A stretch of DNA of 64,000 nucleotides, taken from an uncultured Dokdonia sp. Lineage in GTDB: Bacteria > Bacteroidota > Bacteroidia > Flavobacteriales > Flavobacteriaceae. Position numbers and translations under genes: made by a program. Shown here one piece after another: positions 32,870 through 41,396 of the stretch. Location: assembly GCF_947492815.1 (NCBI RefSeq), contig NZ_CANLOB010000020.1:36045-100044 (forward strand), given 5' to 3'. Each line of letters begins with the position of its first letter. Positions within the stretch are counted from its first letter, which is position 1. Under the pieces are notes generated by a model. The model did not search any database, was not told the origin of the DNA, and saw only the letters and a program-made list of their open reading frames with translations.

Positions 32870-33292
32870 TTAATTAGACACAATAATAACATCGCCGCTT
32901 TGCTCTACTCTGTATGGTACCATTGCAAAGTCTAATACTTCTCCTGAAGCCTGGCCTGTAAAAAGATTATACGTATGTGCATCATCACATTGACAAATTA
33001 CTTCGATACCATTTATCACCATTGTAGAACACTCATTGGGACTATGGTTAGGATCTGTAGCTTCCCAAGCACGTAAATCACTACCTGTATTAATCACAAA
33101 AACACCGCGTACGCCTCCGTTAGGTACATACACCGCGTTATTAGGGATTTGAAGATCTAAAGCAGCTATATTACCTAACTGAATACTAAAACCAATATCA
33201 ACAATAAAAGGATTATTAGAACGTCTATTGTCATCTGAAGAACATCCAGCTAACATTAAAATGATACAACTAAAAAGGAAGATATTACGCAT
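32870..33292 (-). CDS. Rieske-like lipoprotein with altered cluster ligands
   Basis: 140 aa. Lipobox LAGC (Cys17). The layout (PNGGVRGVFVINTG, AWEATDPNHSPNECSTM, IEVICQCDDAHTYNLFTGQ, ending in a beta strand) follows small flavobacterial Rieske-type lipoproteins. These normally have C-P-H and C-x-C-H-G-S ligand boxes. Here the first box reads DPNH, lacking the Cys, and the second reads CQCDDAH, with His displaced. It therefore probably no longer binds a [2Fe-2S] cluster, or binds another metal. Monocistronic, with greA divergent. Confidence 0.6.
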   Translation of the reverse strand: MRNIFLFSCIILMLAGCSSDDNRRSNNPFIVDIGFSIQLGNIAALDLQIPNNAVYVPNGGVRGVFVINTGSDLRAWEATDPNHSPNECSTMVINGIEVICQCDDAHTYNLFTGQASGEVLDFAMVPYRVEQSGDVIIVSN

Positions 33293-33418
33293 TAAACTAC
33301 TGTATATATAATTAAAATTAAGAGGTACGATATTATGGGTCGCAATCCTGCTTTAGAACTTGCAATTTACTACAAAACGATGTATCCAGTAAAATATTTC
33401 GTATATTCGTAACACATG

Positions 33419-33460
33419 TCCCGTGAAAATGGGATTTTTTTATTCCCGGCTCGTCGGGAA
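33419..33460 (+). promoter_or_regulatory. Two hairpins in the greA upstream region, first terminator-like
   Basis: TCCC/GGGA (33419-33434) is followed by seven T, then TTCCCG/CGGGAA (33443-33460). No plus-strand gene lies upstream, so these may form a leader attenuator before greA, or mark an unseen small transcript. Confidence 0.4.
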
Positions 33461-33511
33461 TTCTTATATAATATAATGACGCCTATCTAAAAGGCCTTAA
33501 AAATATAGCAT

Positions 33512-33988
33512 ATGGGTAAAGTAAATTATTACACTGCCGAAGGTTTACAAAAACTTAAAGATGAATTAAATCAATTACGAGATGTAGAACGTCCAAAAGC
33601 ATCTCAAGCCATTGCAGAAGCTAGAGATAAAGGAGATTTAAGTGAAAATGCAGAGTATGACGCTGCCAAAGAAGCACAAGGAATGTTAGAAATGCGCATC
33701 TCTCAAATGGAAGAGCTTGCTTCTAATGCACGTATTATAGATGAATCTCAACTGGATACTAGTAAAGTATTGGTGCATTCTACCGTTAAGATTAAAAATC
33801 AGATTAACGGGATGGAGATGACCTATAAACTGGTTGCTCAAAATGAAGCCGATATTAAAACAGGAAAGATTTCTGTAGATTCTCCTATCGGAAAAGGTCT
33901 TTTAGGGAAACAAGTAGGTGATGTGGCCGAAATTCAAGTGCCAAAGGGAGTAATGAAATTTGATATTATAGAAATCACTAGAGATTAA
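33512..33988 (+). CDS. greA: Transcription elongation factor GreA
   Basis: 158 aa, the normal length. The N-terminal coiled coil (VNYYTAEGLQKLKDELNQLR, ARDKGDLSENAEYDAAKEAQ) carries the two acidic tip residues (Asp/Glu in GDLSENAEYDAA) that enter the RNA polymerase secondary channel and stimulate cleavage of backtracked RNA. The C-terminal FKBP-like domain includes DSPIGKGLLGKQVGDVAEI. The HIT gene follows after one base, so they are cotranscribed. Confidence 0.97.
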   Translation: MGKVNYYTAEGLQKLKDELNQLRDVERPKASQAIAEARDKGDLSENAEYDAAKEAQGMLEMRISQMEELASNARIIDESQLDTSKVLVHSTVKIKNQINGMEMTYKLVAQNEADIKTGKISVDSPIGKGLLGKQVGDVAEIQVPKGVMKFDIIEITRD

Positions 33989-33989
33989 T

Positions 33990-34382
33990 ATGGCAAGTAT
34001 CTTTACAAAAATTATCAATCGCGAAATTCCTGGACATATTGTTCATGAAGATGATGATCATATCGCCATATTAGACATAAATCCTAATACAAAAGGGCAT
34101 ACACTTTGTATTCCTAAAGAAGAGGTAGATCGTATTTTTGATCTTTCTGAAGAGGCCTATCTTAAGCTAATGGCTTTTTCTAGAAAGGTAGCTATTGCTT
34201 TAGAAAAAGCAGTGCCTTGTAAGCGTATTGGTGTGAGTGTGATTGGACTTGAGGTACCACATGTACATGTGCATTTACTACCACTACAGTCTATGGAAGA
34301 TGCACGATTTATAGATAAAGCATCATTAACTCCAGACGATTTTGAACAGCTTATCCAAGCTATTAAAGGGCACTTAAGTTAA
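33990..34382 (+). CDS. HIT family hydrolase (Hint-like)
   Basis: 130 aa. Contains the histidine triad VPHVHVHLLPL near the C-terminus and the N-terminal IFTKIINREIPGHIVHEDD. HIT enzymes hydrolyse nucleoside phosphoramidates or diadenosine compounds through the middle His. Coupled to greA. Its 3' end overlaps the convergent NUDIX gene by 9 bases. Confidence 0.95.
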   Translation: MASIFTKIINREIPGHIVHEDDDHIAILDINPNTKGHTLCIPKEEVDRIFDLSEEAYLKLMAFSRKVAIALEKAVPCKRIGVSVIGLEVPHVHVHLLPLQSMEDARFIDKASLTPDDFEQLIQAIKGHLS

Positions 34383-34955
34383 GATTCCCTCTAACTTCAA
34401 GTGCTGTAGTAATATCACGGTTTTAGCATCGTTAATCTCACCAGTTTTGATCATGTTATACGCTTTCGCGAAAGCGTACTCATGCACTAAAATATCTTCG
34501 TGTTCTTCTGTAACACCGCCACCTTCACTTATTTTGTCTTTTGCTGTATAGCTAGCCATAAATAAATGAACGGTTTCTGTGACAGAACCAGGAGACATGT
34601 ATAAGTCCATGACACTTTCTACACTAGAAAGATGGTAACCAGTTTCTTCTTCTATTTCTTTTTTGATGGCAGTTTCAGGATCGTGATTATCTAAGAGTCC
34701 TGCACATGCTTCAATAAGCATTCCACTGGGATTTCCATTAAAATAAGTAGGCATGCGAAATTGCTCCGTTAAAATGACGGTATTCTTTTCTTTGTTATAC
34801 AAAATAACAGCAGCTCCATTACCTCGATCATAGACTTCACGTACTTGAGGTTCCCAATTTCCTTTGGAATCTTTATAGTCAAATGTCACCTTATGTAAAG
34901 TTGCCCAGTTATCTGAGAGTAATGTCTTTTTAATGTTCTTTAAGTACTCAGGCAT
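34374..34955 (-). CDS. NUDIX hydrolase, GDP-mannose/ADP-sugar pyrophosphatase-like
   Basis: 193 aa. NUDIX box: GLLDNHDPETAIKKEIEEETG, close to the NudK/ADP-ribose pyrophosphatase form (with Lys where the consensus has Arg before the first Glu). Upstream strands (NGAAVILYNKEKNTVILTEQ, FRMPTYFNGN) match nucleoside-diphosphate-sugar hydrolases. It probably hydrolyses GDP-mannose or ADP-ribose to monophosphates. Overlaps the kinase gene upstream by 8 bases. An exact palindrome at 34462 reads YAFAKAY. Confidence 0.9.
   Translation of the reverse strand: MPEYLKNIKKTLLSDNWATLHKVTFDYKDSKGNWEPQVREVYDRGNGAAVILYNKEKNTVILTEQFRMPTYFNGNPSGMLIEACAGLLDNHDPETAIKKEIEEETGYHLSSVESVMDLYMSPGSVTETVHLFMASYTAKDKISEGGGVTEEHEDILVHEYAFAKAYNMIKTGEINDAKTVILLQHLKLEGILT
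34462..34475. repeat. 14-bp palindrome GCTTTCGCGAAAGC (coding copy)
   Basis: Exact copy in the NUDIX gene, read AFAKA. Confidence 0.9.
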
Positions 34956-36141
34956 CGTTTACTAGTTTTAATTGGATTTGCATAGTTGTCCCTTTGTCTA
35001 TTTCACTTTTGAGTACTCCTATTCTACCATCATGATATTCTTCTATGATTCTTCTGGCTAAAGACAGTCCTAATCCCCAACCACGCTTTTTAGTGGTAAA
35101 ACCTGGTTCAAAAATGCTATTGAATTTATTTTTAGGAATTCCTTTTCCAGTATCAGATATTAATACTTTAGCATAATTTGCATCTCGGGTAATTACCACT
35201 GTTAAATCTCCTTTTCCTTTCATGGCATCGATAGCATTCTTAAACATATTTTCAATGGTCCATCCGTATAACTGTTTGTTGAGCATGACTGGAAGCTCTC
35301 CTTCAGGAAGATCTATTGAAAATTTAATAAGTTTTGAACTCCGATTTTCCAAATAGTCAAAAGTAACTCTGGTTTCTTCTATAATATCAACCTCTACTAA
35401 ATCAGGTATAGATCCGATTTTACTAAAACGATCAGTAATGGTTTCTAACCGATCAATATCCTTGACCATTTCTTTAATATAATCTGGATTCACATCTTCA
35501 GTTTTCAGGATTTCTGTCCATCCAACTAGGGATGAAAGCGGTGTTCCTATTTGGTGGGCTGTTTCTTTAGCCATCCCTGCCCACAATAAATTTTGTGCAG
35601 ATGATTTTGAGGTTAAATAATAAAAATAAATGATCGCAATAAATAAAACAACAATAAGAAGAAGTGCAATAGGAAAGTATTTAAGCTGATCTATAATAGA
35701 AGAGTTTCCATAATAAATAGTATTAGATTTTACTCCATCCCAGACAATATCTATTGGCTCATTAGCTAGAGAATACTCCTGAGCAAGTTGTGCTAATTCT
35801 TCTTGAGACAATACATCTCCATTAGGGATATTAAGAGGCATATACACCTCGTCTTCAATATCATAATCAAGTGTTGGAATCGTATTATTCCTAGAAACTA
35901 TTAATAGATATAAATTACTTAATGATGCATCCAATTGTCTTGCATCTTTTCCTTTAGGTAAAATATCCCCTGTTTCCGCTAATGCTTTTTGAGCTGCAGC
36001 AAATATTTCCATTTTACTGCGTTCAGATTCTTTAAGTTGTTCAAAAAATAGCAATACATTCCACAAGATGAGTGTGGTAATTACCAAAGAAGATATGATC
36101 ATAAACCACCTCGCATATTGAGGCTTGGGACTAAAATTCAT
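34948..36141 (-). CDS. Membrane sensor histidine kinase
   Basis: 397 aa. Two membrane helices (about residues 15-35 and 155-178) flank a periplasmic region. The dimerisation motif is AKETAHQIGTPLSSLVGW with the phospho-acceptor His in HQIGTP, a flavobacterial variant of the HisKA box. The ATPase has MFKNAIDAMKGKG, ISDTGKGIPKN and KRGWGLGLSLARRII. No response regulator is adjacent; the NUDIX gene downstream overlaps it by 8 bases. Stimulus unknown. Confidence 0.9.
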   Translation of the reverse strand: MNFSPKPQYARWFMIISSLVITTLILWNVLLFFEQLKESERSKMEIFAAAQKALAETGDILPKGKDARQLDASLSNLYLLIVSRNNTIPTLDYDIEDEVYMPLNIPNGDVLSQEELAQLAQEYSLANEPIDIVWDGVKSNTIYYGNSSIIDQLKYFPIALLLIVVLFIAIIYFYYLTSKSSAQNLLWAGMAKETAHQIGTPLSSLVGWTEILKTEDVNPDYIKEMVKDIDRLETITDRFSKIGSIPDLVEVDIIEETRVTFDYLENRSSKLIKFSIDLPEGELPVMLNKQLYGWTIENMFKNAIDAMKGKGDLTVVITRDANYAKVLISDTGKGIPKNKFNSIFEPGFTTKKRGWGLGLSLARRIIEEYHDGRIGVLKSEIDKGTTMQIQLKLVNDA

Positions 36142-36349
36142 AGAAGAACACTTTCAATAAATATAGAATTAAAGTCTTAAAAATACACCTTGAAAAAGGA
36201 AAACTTTGCTTCTAATAGTAAATAAACTACAAACGAAAGAATTTGATCGATAGTATAATAAAGACTGATGCTTTAGAAAACAAAATATAAATGATTAAAG
36301 TTTTCTTTTGACATTTTCTCTTTTCCTACCTTTGGAGAAAACGCTTTTT

Positions 36350-37225
36350 ATGCAAACGATCGATCCTAAAGAAATTGCGATTCCTAAATTATTTGGATAC
36401 TTAACAGGTACTGTAGGACCACGTCCTATTGCTTTTGCGAGTACCGTAGATGGACAAGGAAATGTGAATCTTGCTCCTTTTAGTTTTTTTAATGTCTTTG
36501 GCGCAAATCCGCCTATTCTAGTGTTTTCACCTTCTAGAAGCGGTCGTGATAATAGTACAAAAAACACCTTAGATAATGTGTTAGAGGTTCCAGAGACTAC
36601 GATTAATATTGTAGACTACGCGATGGTACAACAGATGAGTCTAGCGAGTACGGCATATCCAAAAGGAGTGAATGAGTTTACAAAAGCAGGGCTTACGGAG
36701 CTTGCCTCAGAAACGATCCAACCACCACGTGTTGCAGAATCCCCCGTGCAGTTTGAATGTAAGGTTATTGAAGTGAAGCCACTGGGAACTGAAGGTGGTG
36801 CAGGAAATCTGGTGATATGCGAAATTGTTAAAATACATATAAAAGAAACTGTTTTAGATACTAATGGAGCCATAGATCCGTTAAAAATAGACCAAGTCGC
36901 TCGTATGGGAGGTAATTGGTATAGTCGTGCGAATCAAGGGTTGTTTGAAGTTCCTAAACCTATTGCACAACTAGGAATAGGAATAGATCAAATTCCTGAA
37001 TCTATTAGATTAAGTACCATCCTTACTGGAAATGATCTCGGAATGTTAGGAAATGTAGAAGAACTTCCTACAGCAAAAGAAATTTCAGATTTTGTTGCTG
37101 AAACTCCTGAAATACATCAATTAGTACAAACAGGAGATCAAAATAAGATACATAAGAGAGCAAAGGAGTATCTCGTTGAACAAAATGTGAATAACGCGTG
37201 GAAAGTTCTGCTTGCTAAACTTTAA
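36350..37225 (+). CDS. Flavin reductase-like FMN-binding protein
   Basis: 291 aa from the ATG at 36350; an upstream TTG in frame is rejected. The N-terminal split-barrel domain (KLFGYLTGTVGPRPIAFAST, NLAPFSFFNVFGANPPI) matches flavin-reductase-like FMN-binding proteins, followed by TTINIVDYAMVQQM and a helical C-terminal extension typical of flavobacterial members. It may reduce or bind FMN with NAD(P)H. A -7-like TACCTTTG lies at 36327-36334. Monocistronic. Confidence 0.88.
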   Translation: MQTIDPKEIAIPKLFGYLTGTVGPRPIAFASTVDGQGNVNLAPFSFFNVFGANPPILVFSPSRSGRDNSTKNTLDNVLEVPETTINIVDYAMVQQMSLASTAYPKGVNEFTKAGLTELASETIQPPRVAESPVQFECKVIEVKPLGTEGGAGNLVICEIVKIHIKETVLDTNGAIDPLKIDQVARMGGNWYSRANQGLFEVPKPIAQLGIGIDQIPESIRLSTILTGNDLGMLGNVEELPTAKEISDFVAETPEIHQLVQTGDQNKIHKRAKEYLVEQNVNNAWKVLLAKL

Positions 37226-37265
37226 TTTTTAGCTACATTTACACCCTATAATTCTTATTTGAGAG

Positions 37266-37649
37266 ATGGAAGTACAAGGAAAAGTAAAAATGATCGGAGA
37301 AACACAAACCTTCGGTAATAATGGATTCAGAAAACGTGAAATCGTTGTAACAACTGAAGAGCAGTATCCACAACATATTATGGTGGAATTTGTTCAAGAC
37401 AAAACAGATTTGCTTAACAACTATCAAGTTGGGCAAAATGTAAAAATTAGTATCAATTTAAGAGGTCGTGAGTGGGTAAATCCACAAGGCGAAACAAAAT
37501 ATTTTAATAGTATACAGGGCTGGCGTATAGAAAATTTACAAGCTGCAGCACCACAAGGAGCTCCAGATATGCCACCAGTACCGCCAGCAGATGCTTTTGA
37601 GCCTGCTAGTAACCTGAATACTGAAGATCATGATGATTTGCCGTTTTAG
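37266..37649 (+). CDS. DUF3127 protein (OB-fold-like, possible ssDNA binding)
   Basis: 127 aa. The first 95 residues match DUF3127 (VQGKVKMIGETQTFGNNGFR, VVTTEEQYPQHIMVEFVQD, ISINLRGREWVNPQGETKYF), a Bacteroidota family with an OB-fold pattern. The tail is Pro/Ala-rich and ends in an acidic HDDLPF, like the C-terminal tip of single-stranded DNA-binding proteins. This suggests an SSB-like nucleic-acid role recruiting partners through the tip. Followed by a strong terminator. Confidence 0.85.
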   Translation: MEVQGKVKMIGETQTFGNNGFRKREIVVTTEEQYPQHIMVEFVQDKTDLLNNYQVGQNVKISINLRGREWVNPQGETKYFNSIQGWRIENLQAAAPQGAPDMPPVPPADAFEPASNLNTEDHDDLPF

Positions 37650-37684
37650 GTAATCATCTTGGAACCCCTAAAAGTTCCACTTCA

Positions 37685-37717
37685 CCCGTAGTTATCCCCT
37701 TAGCTGCGGGTTTTTTT
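37685..37717 (+). terminator. Intrinsic terminator after DUF3127 gene
   Basis: CCCGTAG pairs with CTGCGGG (one G-U) and runs into seven T. A preceding small hairpin GGAAC/GTTCC lies at 37661-37678. Confidence 0.85.
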
Positions 37718-37743
37718 ATATCTTAACGCTACGGTATATACAT

Positions 37744-38232
37744 ATGAAATCAGACATTCTCGAAATAAACCATTCTGAATTTGGTATCGAAAAATTCAGG
37801 ATATCAGCTCCTAGATATAATCTGTATGAATCTGAAGATGGTATCTGGGAGTTCATCATACACCTTACTACTTCAGAAACGATACAAAGAGTACAAGAGT
37901 TAGAAGATGTAATTGACCCTTCACCTTCTATAGAAGCTACAGCAGTACTCTCAAAAGAAGAAATTAATTTAAAAGAAGGAACTCATATCCATCAGAAACA
38001 GGGATATGATTATGATAGAGATGAAAACTTATCTGTCTTATATTATTTCAGTTACAATTCTATAGAAAATCTTACTATTGAAGTACTTAAAGTAGTACAA
38101 GATCATATTATACTTAATGTTACAGGAGAGACCATTGTAAATGGTTCAAACGGTAATGACCCTGATGCTAAAATTTATATGCATGAAACAAAATTCCTAC
38201 TAGATCAAAATTTAAAAAGAAGTTTTTCTTAA
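37744..38232 (+). CDS. Hypothetical protein, 162 aa
   Basis: Not recognised. Soluble, no signal peptide or membrane segment, acidic, with alternating beta-strand composition (FRISAPRYNLYESEDGIWEF, LTIEVLKVVQDHIILNVTGE). The pattern suggests a small beta-sandwich cytoplasmic protein. It has its own start shortly after the terminator and precedes the fatty acid transporter gene by 32 bases, so cotranscription is possible. Confidence 0.6.
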   Translation: MKSDILEINHSEFGIEKFRISAPRYNLYESEDGIWEFIIHLTTSETIQRVQELEDVIDPSPSIEATAVLSKEEINLKEGTHIHQKQGYDYDRDENLSVLYYFSYNSIENLTIEVLKVVQDHIILNVTGETIVNGSNGNDPDAKIYMHETKFLLDQNLKRSFS

Positions 38233-38264
38233 TGATGAATTTATAAATCGATTGTACTAAAATT

Positions 38265-39623
38265 ATGTCTATCACAAAAACCATAGAAACACTTTTTCAA
38301 AAGTATATTCCTTCTCCTTTTGTCATTGCTATTTTGTTAACATTGCTTACCATGATACTGGCGTTGGTGTTTACAGAAAATCCTTCTGAAACAGCACACC
38401 CTATTGCTATTTTAAAATTTTGGGAAGAAGGCATTTGGGATAACAATCTATTGGTTTTTGCCTATCAGATGATGCTTATATTAGTATTAGGACATGTTCT
38501 CGTCTTAAGTACACCTATGAGTTGGCTCATTTCTAAACTCACTGTATATGCAAAAGATACTGCTAGTGCCGTTATATTAGTAAGTTTTACCACCATGCTT
38601 GTTGCATTTTTTAATTGGGGCTTAGGACTCATTTTCGGAGCGATTATGGCTCGTAAAATAGGAGAAGCTGCACTAGAAAAAGGGTTTAAAATCAACTACC
38701 CACTGGTAGGTGCTGCTGGATATATTGGTTTAATGGTTTGGCACGGAGGAATGAGTGGCTCTGCATCACTAAAAGCATCCGAAAATAATTACATACAGGA
38801 CATGATGAATGGTATTCTCTCTTCAGAGAATCTAGCAGCTATTCCAGAAATTATTACAAGTCAACAAACTATATTCAGTTGGTGGAATCTACTTATATTT
38901 GGAATTCTTTTGATCGTTATTCCTTTTACATTTTATGTACTTGCACGAAATGGGAAAACAACAGAACTTCCTGATTTTAATACGCCAAAGGCTACTGCTG
39001 AACGTCAAGAAAAAAATGATAAACTTGACAACTCTAAGTTGCTAGCCATAGGATTTGGGTTTATACTTTTAACTGCCTTTTTTGCGAGATATTGGGGGGC
39101 ATCTTTATCTCCTAATATGCTTAATTTTTTAATGTTAGGATTAGGTGTTATTTTACACAGGAATTTTAAAAACTTTCTTAAAGCTGTAGAAGAGGCAATA
39201 GGAGGAGCCAGCGGAATCTTAATTCAATTCCCGCTCTATTTTGGAATTATGGGAATTATGAAAAGCACAGGCATGGTTACCATGATTAGTGATGCTTTTA
39301 TTGCTGTTGCTACAGAGACTACACTTCCTATATTTACATTTTTTAGTGCAGGTCTTGTAAATGTTTTTGTGCCAAGTGGTGGAGGTCAGTGGGCAATCCA
39401 AGGACCTATAGTGATAGAAAGTGCATTATCATTAGGAGTTCCTTTACCCAAAGCAATTATGGCACTTGCTTATGGAGATCAAGTGACCAATATGTTACAA
39501 CCCTTTTGGGCATTACCTCTATTAGGTATCACAAAATTAAAAGCTAAAGAAATTTTACCTTATACCCTTATCCTTATGGTTGTAGGAAGTGCAATTTATA
39601 TTTTAGGATTATTGTTGTTATGA
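38265..39623 (+). CDS. Short-chain fatty acid transporter (AtoE family)
   Basis: 452 aa with about ten to twelve membrane helices. Conserved family segments: FQKYIPSPFVIAILLTLLT, FNWGLGLIFGAIMARKIG, GYIGLMVWHGGMSGSASLK, NVFVPSGGGQWAIQGPIV and YGDQVTNMLQPFWALPLLG. The family moves acetoacetate and other short-chain acids. It overlaps the next small membrane gene by 4 bases, then aat, so the three may be one operon. Confidence 0.92.
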   Translation: MSITKTIETLFQKYIPSPFVIAILLTLLTMILALVFTENPSETAHPIAILKFWEEGIWDNNLLVFAYQMMLILVLGHVLVLSTPMSWLISKLTVYAKDTASAVILVSFTTMLVAFFNWGLGLIFGAIMARKIGEAALEKGFKINYPLVGAAGYIGLMVWHGGMSGSASLKASENNYIQDMMNGILSSENLAAIPEIITSQQTIFSWWNLLIFGILLIVIPFTFYVLARNGKTTELPDFNTPKATAERQEKNDKLDNSKLLAIGFGFILLTAFFARYWGASLSPNMLNFLMLGLGVILHRNFKNFLKAVEEAIGGASGILIQFPLYFGIMGIMKSTGMVTMISDAFIAVATETTLPIFTFFSAGLVNVFVPSGGGQWAIQGPIVIESALSLGVPLPKAIMALAYGDQVTNMLQPFWALPLLGITKLKAKEILPYTLILMVVGSAIYILGLLLL

Positions 39624-39874
39624 TTAAAAAGCTAATCTTCATAACCATTGTAGCTATTATAATATTCTTTGCAATATCATTTCTAACAGTATTAGTCGAT
39701 TTTGGAACTCCATTCTGGGAACCATCGCAAATCCTAGATGCGGGATTTCCTTTTACGTATTATGAAGAGTTTTTTTTAGATTTTAAACATACTGGATGGT
39801 ACCCTGTTTATTTAATAGTAGACGCTTTAATTATTTGGATATTGGTTTTTGTAATTTGGTATTTTAAAAAGTAG
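39620..39874 (+). CDS. Small membrane protein, unknown
   Basis: 84 aa with two membrane helices (residues 4-24 and 61-80) joined by an extracytoplasmic loop rich in aromatic residues (WEPSQILDAGFPFTYYEEFF). Translationally coupled to the transporter gene (ATGA overlap), so it may be an accessory or simply a riding gene. No known family recognised. Confidence 0.65.
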   Translation: MIKKLIFITIVAIIIFFAISFLTVLVDFGTPFWEPSQILDAGFPFTYYEEFFLDFKHTGWYPVYLIVDALIIWILVFVIWYFKK

Positions 39875-40513
39875 ATGCACATTCTCACAGATCATATCGC
39901 TTTTCCGCATCCTTCTCAAGCCGAAGAAGATGGATTACTGGCTGTAGGAGGAGATCTACATTCAGATCGGCTTATGCTGGCATATAACTCTGGGATTTTC
40001 CCATGGTTTAATGAAGGAGAGATGGCATTATGGTGGAGTCCTGATCCGCGTATGGTGGTTAAACCTCAAGACGTTCGTATATCAAAATCTATGCGTAAAG
40101 TATTTCGTGATAATACTTTTAAAGTAACCTATAATCAGCGTTTTTTAGAAGTTATTTTAGCCTGTAAGCGTATCAAACGAAAAGAACAACACGACACCTG
40201 GATTACCAATGCGATGGTAGAAGCCTATCTAAAATTGCATGAAATGGGGCATTGTATTTCTGTCGAGGTTTGGAAAGAAGACCAATTGGTGGGTGGTCTT
40301 TATGGCATCGATTTAAAAGACAAAGGCATTTTTTGTGGAGAGAGTATGTTCTCTAAAGTGAGCAACGCCAGTAAAGTGGGGTTTATTTCGCTTTCGCGAA
40401 AGCTAACCCAGCAAAATTACCGTCTTATTGATTGTCAAATGTATACTGACCACCTTGCTAGTCTAGGTGCTGCCGAAATTCCTAGAGAAGATTTTTTAAA
40501 GTATTTATCCTAA
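39875..40513 (+). CDS. aat: Leucyl/phenylalanyl-tRNA--protein transferase
   Basis: 212 aa. Strong family matches: FPHPSQAEEDGLLAVGGDL, YNSGIFPWFNEGE, WWSPDPRMVV, GLYGIDLKDKGIFCGESMFS and LIDCQMYTDHLASLGA. The enzyme adds Leu or Phe to N-terminal Arg/Lys of proteins for ClpS/ClpAP degradation (N-degron pathway). The start immediately follows the previous stop. The palindrome copy at 40390 is read here in a different frame (LSRKL). Confidence 0.96.
   Translation: MHILTDHIAFPHPSQAEEDGLLAVGGDLHSDRLMLAYNSGIFPWFNEGEMALWWSPDPRMVVKPQDVRISKSMRKVFRDNTFKVTYNQRFLEVILACKRIKRKEQHDTWITNAMVEAYLKLHEMGHCISVEVWKEDQLVGGLYGIDLKDKGIFCGESMFSKVSNASKVGFISLSRKLTQQNYRLIDCQMYTDHLASLGAAEIPREDFLKYLS
40390..40403. repeat. 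14-bp palindrome GCTTTCGCGAAAGC (coding copy, other frame)
   Basis: Exact copy inside aat, read SLSRKL; the only coding copy in the window not read as FAKA. Confidence 0.9.
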
Positions 40514-40577
40514 ATCCTCTTTTGTAAACAGCTAATAACTTTATGACGTATATGAATTCCTCTTCCAAAGGGAGAGG

Positions 40578-41153
40578 TTAGGTGAGGGCTTGCACTTCTT
40601 TATAACGATAACAGCCTACCGCATGATCATTCACCATCCCAATAGCCTGCATAAAGGCATAGATCACTGTAGATCCAACAAACTTGAAACCACGCTTCTT
40701 TAAATCTTTACTTATCTGATCACTCAACGGTGTATTGGCAGGACAATCCTTATAATGATTCCAACTATTTTGGATAGGCGTATGATCTACATAATCCCAA
40801 AGGTATTTAGAGAAACTGCCAAACTCTTTTTGAATTTCCATATATAACTTAGCATTTGTCACCGTTGCACGTACTTTCAATTTATTACGGATAATGCCTG
40901 CATCTTGAAGAAGATCTGCAATTTTATTTTCATCATACTGCGCAATACGCTTATAATCAAAGCGATCAAAAGCAATTCTAAAATTTTCTCGCTTACGTAA
41001 AATAGTAATCCAACTCAATCCAGCTTGAAAGGTCTCTAAAACCAAAAACTCAAACAGTAAATCCTCATCTCTTAAAGGAGTTCCCCACTCATTATCGTGA
41101 TAAGATTCGTATAGATCGTCACCTACACACCAGCCACATTTATGTTTTGTCAT
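40578..41153 (-). CDS. tag: DNA-3-methyladenine glycosylase I
   Basis: 191 aa. Family signature near the N-terminus: HKCGWCVGDDLYESYHDNEW, with zinc ligands Cys and His (and the C-terminal NDHAVGCYRY His/Cys pair). FQAGLSWITILRKRENFR is the base-recognition region. It removes 3-methyladenine from alkylated DNA. Convergent with aat. Confidence 0.95.
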   Translation of the reverse strand: MTKHKCGWCVGDDLYESYHDNEWGTPLRDEDLLFEFLVLETFQAGLSWITILRKRENFRIAFDRFDYKRIAQYDENKIADLLQDAGIIRNKLKVRATVTNAKLYMEIQKEFGSFSKYLWDYVDHTPIQNSWNHYKDCPANTPLSDQISKDLKKRGFKFVGSTVIYAFMQAIGMVNDHAVGCYRYKEVQALT

Positions 41154-41396
41154 TTTATTACAGTTAAAGTATGTTATAAAGATAATTTAAAACGGTTACT
41201 ATATCCATGTGAATCTAAAACAGAGGGTAAATAGACATAAGCAAAATACAGACTTACGTTTCTATAACTACATACATCACTGTATTTGTACGTAGAATAT
41301 AATGCTTATATCTCTTTTCTCTTTTTGACTGCAAAAAGTGTAATTTAGACAATTGTAGAGGCGTAAGTTCGTCTTTTCTTTGTCGACTCACAGATT

